Positions 1 to 7,231 of a stretch of DNA of 9,494 bases are shown piece after piece. The DNA comes from CAYNTC01 sp964432925 (GTDB lineage: Bacteria > Planctomycetota > Phycisphaerae > Sedimentisphaerales > Anaerobacaceae). The notes below the pieces were generated by a model. The model did no database searches. It was given only the letters and a program-made list of their open reading frames with translations, and was not told the DNA's origin. How positions within the stretch are numbered: position 1 is the first letter of the stretch; every line of letters starts with the position of its first letter. The stretch spans positions 1-9,494 of the forward strand of contig CAYSPM010000113.1 of assembly GCA_964432925.1 (NCBI GenBank), read 5' to 3'. The position numbers and the translations under genes are program-made.

Positions 1-1592
1 GGCAGGAAGGTCTCTTTTATCGCCCGTGGCGAGACCCAGCGTTCGAGATTGAGCCAGCTACCGGCTTTATCATTGGTGCCCGACGCCCGTGTGCCGCCAA
101 ACGGCTGCTGAGCGACAACGGCACCGGTGGGTTTGTCGTTGACGTAGAAATTGCCCGCTGCGTGACGAAGCGTATTCATGGCTTTTACTACTGCGCCGCG
201 ATCCAGAGCGAATATCGAGCCTGTAAGTGCATACGGCGAGGTCTGGTCACAAAGCTCCAATGCCTTGTCATACTCATTTTCCGGATATACGTAGATAGTT
301 AAAACAGGCCCAAATATTTCCTCTACCATCAGTTTCGATTTTGGGTCTTTGCTAACGACGATGGTAGGCTCGATAAAGTAGCCTTTGGAGTCATCACAAC
401 CGCCACCGATGATAATCTCCATGTCCGGGGAGTTCTTGGCGTATTCGATGTACTCTTTGATTGTGCCAAATGCCTTTTTGTCGATGACGGCGCCCATGAA
501 GTTTCTGAAGTCGGTTACGTCACCCATTTTGACTTCGTTGATTTCGGCGAGCAGCCTTTCCTTGATCTGTGGCCAGGTCGAGTCGGGAATGTAGGTGCGT
601 GAGGCTGCGGAGCACTTTTGGCCTTGGTATTCGCAGGCCCCCCGCACTAAGGCAGCTACCAGCGCTTCGACGTCGGCACTTACGTGGGCAAAGATAAAGT
701 TCTTGCCGCCTGTTTCGCCAACAATCCTGGGATATGAGACGTATTTGCGGATGTCTTTGCCGATAGTTAGCCAAATTGTGGAGAAGACGTAGGTACTGCC
801 GGTGAAGTGGATGCCGCCGAGCCTAACGTCATTCAGTACGGGCGGGGCAACAACAGGTCCAGGACCCGGTACCATGTTTATCACGCCGGCAGGCATGCCC
901 GCCTCTTCGAGAATCTTCATGATGTAATAGGCTGGCAATACCGCAGCGGAAGCAGGCTTCCAAACGACAGTATTGCCCATCAATGCCGGAGATGTGGGTA
1001 GATTGCCGGCAATTGAAGTGAAGTTAAATGGAGTTAAAGCCAGGACGAATCCATCCAATGGGCGGTGCTCCATGTAGTTAAGTACGCCGGGTGTAGACAT
1101 CGGCTGATCTCCATAGACTTCCTCCATGAAGTGGGGATTAAAGCGCCAAAAGTCAATCAGCTCGCAAGAAGAATCAATCTCAGCTTGATGGGGAGTCTTA
1201 CTCATGTTAAGCATGGTGGCTGCGTTTAATGTTAGGCGGTATTTGCCTGCGAGCAGTTCGGCAGCCTTTAGCAGCACGACCGCTCGTGACTCCCAGGGCA
1301 TCTCGCCCCATTGTTTCTTTGCCTTTTCGGCAGCATCAACAGCCTTTATTGCAAATTCAGCATCGGCTTGATGATACCTGCCGAGCACGTGTTGATGATC
1401 GTGTGGGCAGCGGATATCTGCGAGGTTGCCATTGTGCACCTCTCGGCCTCCGATTATCATTGGGACCTCTACCTGGTTACTTAGCATTTCTTTTAGCTTT
1501 GACTTTAGCTCGGCACGTTCAGGACTTCCCGGCGCGTATTGCAAACATGGCTCGTTACACGGTTGGGGGATATGAAAAATACCATTGAACAT
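1..1592 (-). CDS. pruA: L-glutamate gamma-semialdehyde (1-pyrroline-5-carboxylate) dehydrogenase, C-terminus cut by window edge
   Basis: This enzyme oxidises glutamate-gamma-semialdehyde to glutamate with NAD+, the second step of proline breakdown in the cytoplasm. Translating the minus strand from ATG at 1592 gives 530 uninterrupted codons to the window edge. Visible aldehyde-dehydrogenase signatures are the NAD-binding stretch TPFNFTSIAGNLP (residues 187-199), WKPAS with the cofactor Lys (211-215), HFTGST (262-267), the general-base Glu293 in GETGGKN, catalytic Cys327 in GQKCSAASR, EEIFGPV (424-430) and PFGGTRASG (497-505). The Glu-Cys spacing of 34 equals that of human ALDH4A1, as I recall it. 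By that alignment only about 12 residues are missing at the left edge. The start is supported by AAGGAGA (1598-1604) five bases upstream. It is a stand-alone, monofunctional form of the ALDH4 type, not the PutA fusion. No proline dehydrogenase gene is visible beside it; one could lie beyond the edge. It is transcribed divergently from the peptidase lipoprotein. Confidence 0.95.
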   Translation of the reverse strand, partial: MFNGIFHIPQPCNEPCLQYAPGSPERAELKSKLKEMLSNQVEVPMIIGGREVHNGNLADIRCPHDHQHVLGRYHQADAEFAIKAVDAAEKAKKQWGEMPWESRAVVLLKAAELLAGKYRLTLNAATMLNMSKTPHQAEIDSSCELIDFWRFNPHFMEEVYGDQPMSTPGVLNYMEHRPLDGFVLALTPFNFTSIAGNLPTSPALMGNTVVWKPASAAVLPAYYIMKILEEAGMPAGVINMVPGPGPVVAPPVLNDVRLGGIHFTGSTYVFSTIWLTIGKDIRKYVSYPRIVGETGGKNFIFAHVSADVEALVAALVRGACEYQGQKCSAASRTYIPDSTWPQIKERLLAEINEVKMGDVTDFRNFMGAVIDKKAFGTIKEYIEYAKNSPDMEIIIGGGCDDSKGYFIEPTIVVSKDPKSKLMVEEIFGPVLTIYVYPENEYDKALELCDQTSPYALTGSIFALDRGAVVKAMNTLRHAAGNFYVNDKPTGAVVAQQPFGGTRASGTNDKAGSWLNLERWVSPRAIKETFL

Positions 1593-1645
1593 TTCTGTCT
1601 CCTTGTAATAACTATTTGTGATTCCAGTACCTATGAGAAACCGGT

Positions 1646-1674
1646 ATTTTCCGACATTTTTATCGAAAAGTCAA
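1646..1674 (-). promoter_or_regulatory. Putative sigma70-type promoter of pruA
   Basis: On the minus strand, TTGACT (1669-1674, five of six matches to the -35 consensus) is followed after 17 bases by GAAAAT (1646-1651, four of six matches to the -10 consensus). Transcription would start near 1638-1640 and leave a leader of roughly 45 bases before the ATG at 1592, which carries a strong AAGGAGA ribosome binding site. The match is by eye and the -10 box is imperfect. Confidence 0.4.
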
Positions 1675-1716
1675 CTTGAATGGGATGTTTTTCTGGTCTT
1701 ATTGGCGATTTTTGCC

Positions 1717-1744
1717 TTTAACCATAAGGATTAGAAGTTATAAT
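1717..1744 (+). promoter_or_regulatory. Putative promoter of the peptidase-permease operon
   Basis: A perfect -10 hexamer TATAAT lies at 1739-1744. Sixteen bases upstream there is only a poor -35 candidate, TTTAAC (1717-1722); TTGCCT at 1712-1717 is better but 21 bases away. Transcription from here would start near 1751 and give a leader of about 46 bases to the ATG at 1797. The 204-base gap between the divergent genes (1593-1796) holds nothing else I can identify. Confidence 0.3.
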
Positions 1745-1796
1745 GATCTTTGGGTCATTCTTCGTACGGACGTGAAAGGTTGAAGGACCGACCAAA

Positions 1797-2618
1797 ATGA
1801 GTGAGAAACCGTTCTTACTGCTTACTTTTTGCACTATATTTTTCGTCCTGCTTTTTTCCGGCTGCTATGAGCCGGTGGTCCCTCCTAAGCTTAAAGCTGA
1901 ACCACAGGCGGAGACAATTATGCCTGTGGCGCAGTATTACGTTGCGGGCACTTCATTACGCGGTCGGCCCATTATGTACGTTGTGCTCGGACAAGGCCAT
2001 GATGTGACCTTTATCCTAGCAAGCATTCACGGCAACGAGCAAGGGGGAACCCCGCTCGTTCAAAATCTCGTGGTTCACCTTCAGCAAAATGAACATCTTT
2101 TAAAGGGACGCAGGATTGTACTGCTGCCCGTGGCTAATCCAGATGGACGTGCGCTCAACAGCCGATACAATGCCAACGGTGTGGACCTAAACCGAAATTT
2201 TCCTACAGCTAATCGTGTCAGCAATGAAAAGTCGGGTGAGGCAGGACTATCTGAGCCGGAAAGCTGTGCGATCGAACATATTATTCAACGGTATTCTCCC
2301 GACCGCGTGGTGAGCATTCATCAGGTTGTGGATACCGGGCCGGAAGGTCTGGCTACGCTTGTTCCCGGTGGTTGCATTGATTATGATGGTCCTGGTGAGG
2401 TGTTGGCTGGGCATATGGCTCAATATTGCAGTCTGCCAATTCAAAAGCTGGGTGCAAGGCCCGGCTCGCTCGGCTCGTATGCAGGTTTAGATTTGGGCAT
2501 TCCAATCATTACACTTGAGCTGCCGTACAGGGCTGACCAACTGAGTGAGCAGATACTTTGGCAGAGATACGGCACAGCTCTGCTGGGAGCAATCGTCTAC
2601 CCCGACAGGCCCCAATGA
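1797..2618 (+). CDS. M14-family zinc carboxypeptidase lipoprotein, MpaA-like
   Basis: This predicted 273-residue protein begins with a lipoprotein signal peptide: a short charged start, a hydrophobic stretch (7-20) and a lipobox ending FSGC with Cys23 as the lipidated residue. The mature part is a compact M14 metallopeptidase. HGNE supplies zinc ligands His78 and Glu81, followed by NPDG (114-117), NGVDLNRNFP (127-136, with the substrate-binding Asn-Arg pair), SEPES (152-156), the third zinc ligand His175 in SIHQV, and catalytic Glu241 in TLELP. All catalytic positions are present. The motif wording and small size resemble MpaA, which cleaves the gamma-D-Glu-diaminopimelate bond of murein peptides; that substrate is an inference. 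Unlike E. coli MpaA, which is cytoplasmic, this copy is predicted to be membrane-anchored outside the inner membrane. AAGGA at 1783-1787 lies nine bases before the ATG. It heads a tight cluster with the DUF6132-like segment and the permease. Confidence 0.85.
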   Translation: MSEKPFLLLTFCTIFFVLLFSGCYEPVVPPKLKAEPQAETIMPVAQYYVAGTSLRGRPIMYVVLGQGHDVTFILASIHGNEQGGTPLVQNLVVHLQQNEHLLKGRRIVLLPVANPDGRALNSRYNANGVDLNRNFPTANRVSNEKSGEAGLSEPESCAIEHIIQRYSPDRVVSIHQVVDTGPEGLATLVPGGCIDYDGPGEVLAGHMAQYCSLPIQKLGARPGSLGSYAGLDLGIPIITLELPYRADQLSEQILWQRYGTALLGAIVYPDRPQ

Positions 2619-2733
2619 GAATAACAGCCCTCTATTTGGGTGCGCATCCGGGACATGCCCGCTAACTGGAAATCCCATCATCAGCACTATCGTAGGTGCA
2701 CTGCTGGGTGGACTATTGGCCGCGGGAAAATAG
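2545..2733 (+). CDS. DUF6132-like small membrane protein segment, probably 5'-truncated or frameshifted
   Basis: This reading frame (62 codons from GTG 2545) is +1 relative to the peptidase and overlaps its last 74 bases. The first 30 residues look like a by-product of the peptidase gene. The end, from residue 31 (base 2635), reads FGCASGTCPLTGNP followed by the glycine- and leucine-rich helix IVGALLGGLLAAG and a stop. From memory this is the C-terminal half of the DUF6132 family: a GCxSGxCPxTxNP motif leading into a GAxxGGLL membrane helix. The N-terminal helix that normally precedes the cysteines is absent in all three frames, and no ATG, GTG or TTG start occurs in frame between the peptidase stop and Cys33. 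It may therefore be a decayed gene, a +1 frameshift extension of the peptidase, or an assembly error. Its TAG stop ends one base before the permease start. Function is unknown. Confidence 0.45.
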   Translation: MSRYFGRDTAQLCWEQSSTPTGPNENNSPLFGCASGTCPLTGNPIISTIVGALLGGLLAAGK

Positions 2734-2734
2734 C

Positions 2735-4108
2735 GTGTACAAAAAACTACTGCTGTTGCTGTTATGTTCGGTCCTACTTGGAGCCATGGGCTACCTTGGT
2801 GGTCTGACCAACCAGCAGACATTTGTGCTATCAGTTTTTTTGCTGTCCATATTAGGCACACTATTTTTCTGGCAACTAAGATTAGGCTTTCTGTTTGCAG
2901 GCAGTGGACTCTTGCTTCTGTTTCGCTCTGTCACGATGACGGATTTTATAAGGTTCGCTTCACTGGATGTTATCCTTTTCCTAATCAGCATGATGATTAT
3001 TGTGGCGGTGGTGAAAGATACCGGTGTTTTTTCTCACCTAACAAAATATCTTCTCAGCCTACGTAATATCTCTGGGACAAAATTGTTTATTATACTGATG
3101 GTACTTTCAGCGGTCTTTTCAGCTCTTATGGGAGAGGCTACATCTATTATCATTATGGTGTCAATCATCCTGAGCTTATGTGCGGCTTTGAAAATAAGGC
3201 CTACTGCCCTCATCATCTCGTCTGTCTTAGCGACGAACATCGGCTCAGCCTCGACAGTTTTGGGTAATCCCATCGGAATACTCATCGCCGCGAGAGCAAA
3301 CCTATCTTTCAGCAGCTTTCTGACCCATGCGCTGCCTATATCAGCGGGAACATTAGCGATAGTCATCTTCATTCTGCTCGTTTACTATCGAAAATTCGTG
3401 TACGAGCTTTCTGAGAAAATGAAAGCTGCACCTGTTGATGCTGAGCTAACCAAACCAACGGAAGGCTTGTCCAAAAAGCCTTTGGCGCTGCCCTTACTGA
3501 TCTTTTCTGGTACGATTTTATTGCTGGCTTTACATAGTAAAATCGAAGTCTTATTTGGGCTGGAAGAAAATACGATGCTTATCATGGGACCTACAATTTC
3601 GGCAGGAATTGCTTTATTGTATAGTGGAAAACGAACAGCTTATTATGTTGAGCACGAGATTGAATGGCAATCGCTGCTTTTTTTTATATTCTTGTTTGCA
3701 CAAGCCGGTGTAATTCAGGCCTCGGGCATCGCAGCATTTTTCGCCCAGCGGATCACTGAGAGTGCAGGGACCGATGAGAGGTTGTTATCCGGAGTTTGTT
3801 TGCTTTCAAGCGGTTTGCTGTCGAGTCTGTTGGATAATACAGTAGTTGTAGCGTCTTATGTTCCTGTCGTGAAGAATTTGCACGTTCTGCACGGTCATCT
3901 GGAAACGCTTTGGTGGGCTTTGCTGTTCGGAGCGTGCTACGGCGGAAACATTACAGTCATCGGGTCAACTGCAAATATAATTGCTATTGACTTCCTCCAG
4001 AAAGAAAACCAGCCGAGAGTAAGCTTCATAGAGTGGCTGAAGGTAGGACTACTTGTCGGAATAGTCAGCATGGTATTAGCTTATGTATCCATTTTGCTAT
4101 TTTTCTGA
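2735..4108 (+). CDS. SLC13/ArsB-type (ion transporter superfamily) permease
   Basis: This is a predicted 457-residue inner-membrane transporter with about 11-12 hydrophobic segments in two repeated halves, split by a charged cytoplasmic loop near residues 220-250. Each half carries the signature of the SLC13/CitM/ArsB/NhaD group: ATNIGSASTVLGNPIGILIA (166-185) in the first, and GACYGGNITVIGSTANII (399-416) in the second, where the family usually shows GGNxTLIGxxAN. LSSLLDNTVVVA (362-373) matches the helix before the second hairpin. Members move anions such as dicarboxylates, citrate, sulfate or arsenite, or exchange Na+ for H+; the substrate here cannot be assigned. I chose GTG 2735, which gives the start MYKKLLLLLL straight into the first helix. 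The longer frame from GTG 2696 adds a polar stretch, including MHCWVDYW, that overlaps the upstream ORF. The ribosome site (GGGA, 2724-2727) is weak, so coupling to upstream translation is plausible. Confidence 0.85.
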   Translation: MYKKLLLLLLCSVLLGAMGYLGGLTNQQTFVLSVFLLSILGTLFFWQLRLGFLFAGSGLLLLFRSVTMTDFIRFASLDVILFLISMMIIVAVVKDTGVFSHLTKYLLSLRNISGTKLFIILMVLSAVFSALMGEATSIIIMVSIILSLCAALKIRPTALIISSVLATNIGSASTVLGNPIGILIAARANLSFSSFLTHALPISAGTLAIVIFILLVYYRKFVYELSEKMKAAPVDAELTKPTEGLSKKPLALPLLIFSGTILLLALHSKIEVLFGLEENTMLIMGPTISAGIALLYSGKRTAYYVEHEIEWQSLLFFIFLFAQAGVIQASGIAAFFAQRITESAGTDERLLSGVCLLSSGLLSSLLDNTVVVASYVPVVKNLHVLHGHLETLWWALLFGACYGGNITVIGSTANIIAIDFLQKENQPRVSFIEWLKVGLLVGIVSMVLAYVSILLFF

Positions 4109-4172
4109 ATTTGGAGGCTGGAGCCAATCCTTTCCATCCGTACCTGCTCCCTCTGTTTGACGCGTGTGCTGC

Positions 4173-4201
4173 TTGAGTTTTGTACTGCGATCGAGTAGAA
4201 T
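4173..4201 (+). promoter_or_regulatory. Putative sigma70-type promoter of uvrB
   Basis: TTGAGT (4173-4178, four of six) is separated by 17 bases from TAGAAT (4196-4201, five of six). Transcription would start near 4208, leaving a leader of about 23 bases to the ATG at 4231. This suggests uvrB has its own promoter and is not simply read through from the permease. I saw no LexA-type operator with confidence. The rest of the 122-base spacer holds no convincing terminator. Confidence 0.45.
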
Positions 4202-4230
4202 ACACTTTTTATTACTTGTATGTGAGAAAA

Positions 4231-6216
4231 ATGGCGGTATTCAAGCTAAACAGTGAATTTAAGCCTGCCGGCGATCAGCCTCAAGCGATAGCGAGGCTTG
4301 TAGAAGGGTTGCGCTCAGGCAAGAAGTTCCAGACGCTGATGGGAGTGACCGGAAGCGGCAAGACATTTACGATGGCTAATGTCATTTCGCAGTTTAATAT
4401 GCCGGCGCTGGTGATATCGCACAACAAGACATTAGCAGCACAACTCTATGAAGAGTTCAGAGAGCTGTTTCCCGAAAATGCAGTTGAGTATTTTGTGAGC
4501 TATTATGATTATTACCAGCCGGAAGCTTATATACCACAGCGCGATATCTACATTGAAAAAGACGCCTCGAAAAATGCGGACCTGGACCGGCTGCGTCTTT
4601 CCACTACTACGAGTCTGTCAACGCGAGATGACTGCATTATTGTGGCGTCGGTCTCGTGTATATTTGGCCTTGGCTCACCGGAGGACTACAAAGCCAGTGT
4701 AGTGACGATTAGAACGGGGGATCAGTGCAACAGAAACACATTGCTTGGCCGATTGGCAGACATCCAGTACACCAGAAATGACATAGACTTCCAGCGAGGG
4801 ACTTTCAGAGTCCGCGGTGATGTTGTTGAGCTGCATCCTTCATACGAATCCTTCGCGGTTCGTATCGAATTCTTTGGCGACCGGATAGAACAGATAAGCT
4901 ATATCAATCCAGTGTCAGGGGAGACACTTGCTGTTGAAGAACAGATTTTCGTATATCCTGCAGAGCACTATGTTATGCCTGCCGACAGGATTGGCTCGGC
5001 GGTTGAAAACATTAGGGCGGAGCTAAAGGAGCGACTCACAGAATTGCGCAGCCAGGGTAAATTGCTTGAAGCTCAACGGTTAGAAGCTCGAACGATGTAC
5101 GACATCGAGATGATTCAAGAGGTGGGCTATTGCAGCGGTATTGAGAATTACGCCAGACACCTTTCAGGTTTGCCGCCGGGTGCCAGGCCTTATACACTGA
5201 TTGATTACTTTCCCAAGGATTTTCTACTGTTTATTGACGAGTCACACGTGACCATTCCGCAGTTGCAAGCAATGTGGGCAGGTGACAGAAGCAGAAAAGA
5301 GGTTCTGGTTGAACATGGTTTTCGCTTGCCTAGCGCTTTGGATAACAGGCCATTACACTTTGAGGAGTTCCAGGAGAACTGGTCGCGAGTAATATTTGTG
5401 TCGGCGACGCCCAGGCCTTTTGAGTTAGGTAAATGCGACTACGAGGTAGTCGAACAGATAATCAGGCCTACAGGTCTTCTGGACCCAAAGATATTTGTGC
5501 AGCCGGCGAGAAATCAAGTCGAGCACTTACTGGGCGAGATCGAAAAACGAGCCAAAGCGGTCGAGCGGATACTCGTGACGACCCTTACGAAAAGAATGGC
5601 TGAGGATCTTTCAAATTATATAACCAAAAAAGGGTTTAGATGTCGCTATTTGCACAGCGAGATAAATACGTTGGAGCGTGTGGAGATACTGCGGGATTTG
5701 CGCAACGGTGAGTTTGATGTATTAGTGGGTATCAACTTATTGAGAGAGGGTCTGGATTTGCCGGAAGTTTCGGCGGTAGCGATTCTTGATGCAGATAAAG
5801 AAGGATTCCTTCGGAGCCAGACCTCATTGGTTCAGACAATCGGCAGGACCGCACGAAATATCAATGCGACGGTTTTTCTGTACGCTGACAGGGTCACCGA
5901 GTCTATGCAAAAAGCTATTGACGAAACGAACAGGCGACGTAAAATTCAATTGCAGTATAACCAGGAGCACAATATTACCCCTGAGACAATACGGAAAGGG
6001 ATACGAAAGAGTCTGGCTGAGCAAATAAAAGCGAGAAAAACGGCACGCGCGGCAATTTGCTTTGAAGAGAGCGAATACGACAAGGTTGAGCTGGCCAATC
6101 AAATTGAACAAGAAATGCTCGATGCTGCGCAGGCTCTTGACTTTGAGCGGGCGGCTTTTTTGCGGGATCAGCTTAAAGAGCTGAGAGAACTGCCGGAATT
6201 AGTGATCGCTGAGTAA
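4231..6216 (+). CDS. uvrB: Excinuclease ABC subunit B
   Basis: UvrB is the damage-verifying helicase-like subunit of nucleotide excision repair. It is loaded by UvrA and then recruits UvrC to cut the strand. The 661-residue product has the usual length and all landmarks: Walker A GVTGSGKT (38-45), the aromatic beta-hairpin beginning YYDYYQPEAY (91-100) that clamps DNA, VASVSCIFGLGSPEDY (138-153), the Walker B-like DESH (336-339), SATPRPFE (391-398), and motifs V and VI in GINLLREGLDLPEV (500-513) and QTIGRTARN (535-543). A C-terminal UVR helix pair (about 615-652) binds UvrC. Motif VI has Thr where most family members have Ala (GRAARN); both arginines are kept. ATG 4231 is chosen because MAVFKLNSEFKPAGDQP matches normal UvrB starts and lies just after the promoter. 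The in-frame TTG at 4180 would place the start inside that promoter. The Shine-Dalgarno match (GTGAG) is modest. Confidence 0.97.
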   Translation: MAVFKLNSEFKPAGDQPQAIARLVEGLRSGKKFQTLMGVTGSGKTFTMANVISQFNMPALVISHNKTLAAQLYEEFRELFPENAVEYFVSYYDYYQPEAYIPQRDIYIEKDASKNADLDRLRLSTTTSLSTRDDCIIVASVSCIFGLGSPEDYKASVVTIRTGDQCNRNTLLGRLADIQYTRNDIDFQRGTFRVRGDVVELHPSYESFAVRIEFFGDRIEQISYINPVSGETLAVEEQIFVYPAEHYVMPADRIGSAVENIRAELKERLTELRSQGKLLEAQRLEARTMYDIEMIQEVGYCSGIENYARHLSGLPPGARPYTLIDYFPKDFLLFIDESHVTIPQLQAMWAGDRSRKEVLVEHGFRLPSALDNRPLHFEEFQENWSRVIFVSATPRPFELGKCDYEVVEQIIRPTGLLDPKIFVQPARNQVEHLLGEIEKRAKAVERILVTTLTKRMAEDLSNYITKKGFRCRYLHSEINTLERVEILRDLRNGEFDVLVGINLLREGLDLPEVSAVAILDADKEGFLRSQTSLVQTIGRTARNINATVFLYADRVTESMQKAIDETNRRRKIQLQYNQEHNITPETIRKGIRKSLAEQIKARKTARAAICFEESEYDKVELANQIEQEMLDAAQALDFERAAFLRDQLKELRELPELVIAE

Positions 6217-6237
6217 CGCAAGAAAAAAAGCAGTTTT

Positions 6238-6282
6238 ATGGCTGAAAAGAAACAGAAAAAACGTATGAAGAAAAAACATTAG
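6238..6282 (+). CDS. Possible 14-residue lysine-rich peptide ORF
   Basis: Between uvrB and nadC an ATG-initiated ORF reads MAEKKQKKRMKKKH and ends with TAG. Nine of its 14 residues are basic Lys or Arg. It starts 21 bases after the uvrB stop, and there is no clear Shine-Dalgarno sequence, only an A-rich tract (6220-6229). It could be translated by coupling to uvrB, but A-rich intergenic DNA will produce such a peptide by chance. The remaining spacer (6283-6332) holds no recognisable terminator or promoter. Confidence 0.15.
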   Translation: MAEKKQKKRMKKKH

Positions 6283-6332
6283 TAAAACATGCTTAAATCC
6301 TTTTTGAACATTGGCTCGTTAGAGATTTGCAA

Positions 6333-7223
6333 ATGATAAAGGGAACAGGGATTAAAAAACTTAATATAGCACAGGCGCTTCCGCTTATCCGCATAGCGGT
6401 TGAAGAGGACCTTGGCCAGGGCGATTTAACAAGCGAACTTCTTTTCAAAGAAGATGCTGTGGATAAGGCTAACATCATCTCGCGTGAGGAAATTATCGTC
6501 TGCGGCATGGATGTTGTCATGGAGATTCTTAAGCACTACGACCCGAGGCTGAAACTGAGAATATACGTGAATGATGGTGAATCAGCACATGTCGGCTGCA
6601 AGCTCGCTACGATTGAAGGGCCTTTGCGATCTATGCTCAGTGCCGAGCGGGTTATGTTGAACTTTTTGCAAAGACTGAGTGGAATAGCGACAACGACTGG
6701 TAAATATGCGCGGGCGATTCAGGGCACGCGGGCAAAAATCTACGATACTAGAAAAACACTGCCGGGCTGGAGGATTCTGGAGAAATACGCGGTTCGCTGT
6801 GGTGGTGGGTATAACCATCGGCTTGGACTTTACGATGGCATTTTAATAAAAGACAATCATCTGGCGCAGCTTGGTCGGAACTTTCAGCCAAAACTCAGAA
6901 AAATCATTTGTGAGGCCAGAAAAGTAAAGGCAGTCAAGTTCGTTGCAGTGGAAGTTGACCACGTCGATGATCAACTCAACTATGTTCTGGATATCTCAGG
7001 CATTGACATTGTTCTGCTGGATAACATGGGTCAATGGCAGTTGAAACACGCTGTCCAGATGCGAGACGAAATGTGCGGCAAGGGTAAAAAACCACTGCTG
7101 GAGGCATCGGGCAACATCACTCTAACCAACGTCTCAGCTATCGCTCAATGCGGTGTTGACAGAATCGCGGTAGGTGCGATTACTCATTCGGCTACGGCTG
7201 TTGATATTGCACTTGATAGGTAA
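6333..7223 (+). CDS. nadC: Nicotinate-nucleotide pyrophosphorylase (carboxylating), quinolinate phosphoribosyltransferase
   Basis: NadC converts quinolinate and PRPP to nicotinate mononucleotide, CO2 and pyrophosphate, the entry step from de novo synthesis into NAD. The 296-residue product matches the family along its whole length: EEDLGQGDLTS (24-34), SAERVMLNFLQRLSGIAT (103-120), IYDTRKTLPGWR (136-147) with the substrate-binding Arg-Lys pair, GGGYNHRLGLYDGILIKDNH (157-176) with the phosphate-binding His-Arg and Lys, the acidic residues Glu207 and Asp230 (in IDIVLLDN), and the C-terminal phosphate site LEASGNIT (256-263) plus VDRIAVGAITHS (275-286). ATG 6333 is preferred over the in-frame TTG 6327, which adds only two residues; TTAGAGA just upstream gives a weak ribosome site at better spacing for the ATG. 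The stop is followed eight bases later by birA, so the two are probably co-transcribed. No NadA or NadB gene is in the window. Confidence 0.95.
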   Translation: MIKGTGIKKLNIAQALPLIRIAVEEDLGQGDLTSELLFKEDAVDKANIISREEIIVCGMDVVMEILKHYDPRLKLRIYVNDGESAHVGCKLATIEGPLRSMLSAERVMLNFLQRLSGIATTTGKYARAIQGTRAKIYDTRKTLPGWRILEKYAVRCGGGYNHRLGLYDGILIKDNHLAQLGRNFQPKLRKIICEARKVKAVKFVAVEVDHVDDQLNYVLDISGIDIVLLDNMGQWQLKHAVQMRDEMCGKGKKPLLEASGNITLTNVSAIAQCGVDRIAVGAITHSATAVDIALDR

Positions 7224-7231
7224 CACAAGCC

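Noticed and set aside
535..543. UvrB motif VI Thr instead of Ala (residues 535-543 of UvrB) as a sign of lost function; span given in protein numbering
   Set aside because: Both catalytic arginines and the rest of the helicase motifs are intact, so this is a conservative variation, not damage.
2615..2665. ATGA overlap at the peptidase stop starting a 16-codon ORF (MRITALYLGAHPGHAR)
   Set aside because: The ATGA overlap looks like translational coupling, but the ORF is tiny, shows no membrane helix or family motif, and ends well before the permease.
2696..2734. Longer permease start at GTG 2696
   Set aside because: It adds a polar, tryptophan-rich stretch that overlaps the DUF6132-like frame. 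GTG 2735 leads directly into the first membrane helix with a Lys-Lys start.
4115..4124. Short hairpin GGCT-GG-AGCC after the permease as a terminator
   Set aside because: A four-base stem with a two-base loop and no following T-run is too weak to call.
4180..4230. Longer uvrB start at TTG 4180
   Set aside because: The added residues do not match UvrB N-termini, and this start would fall inside the likely promoter. ATG 4231 gives a family-typical start.
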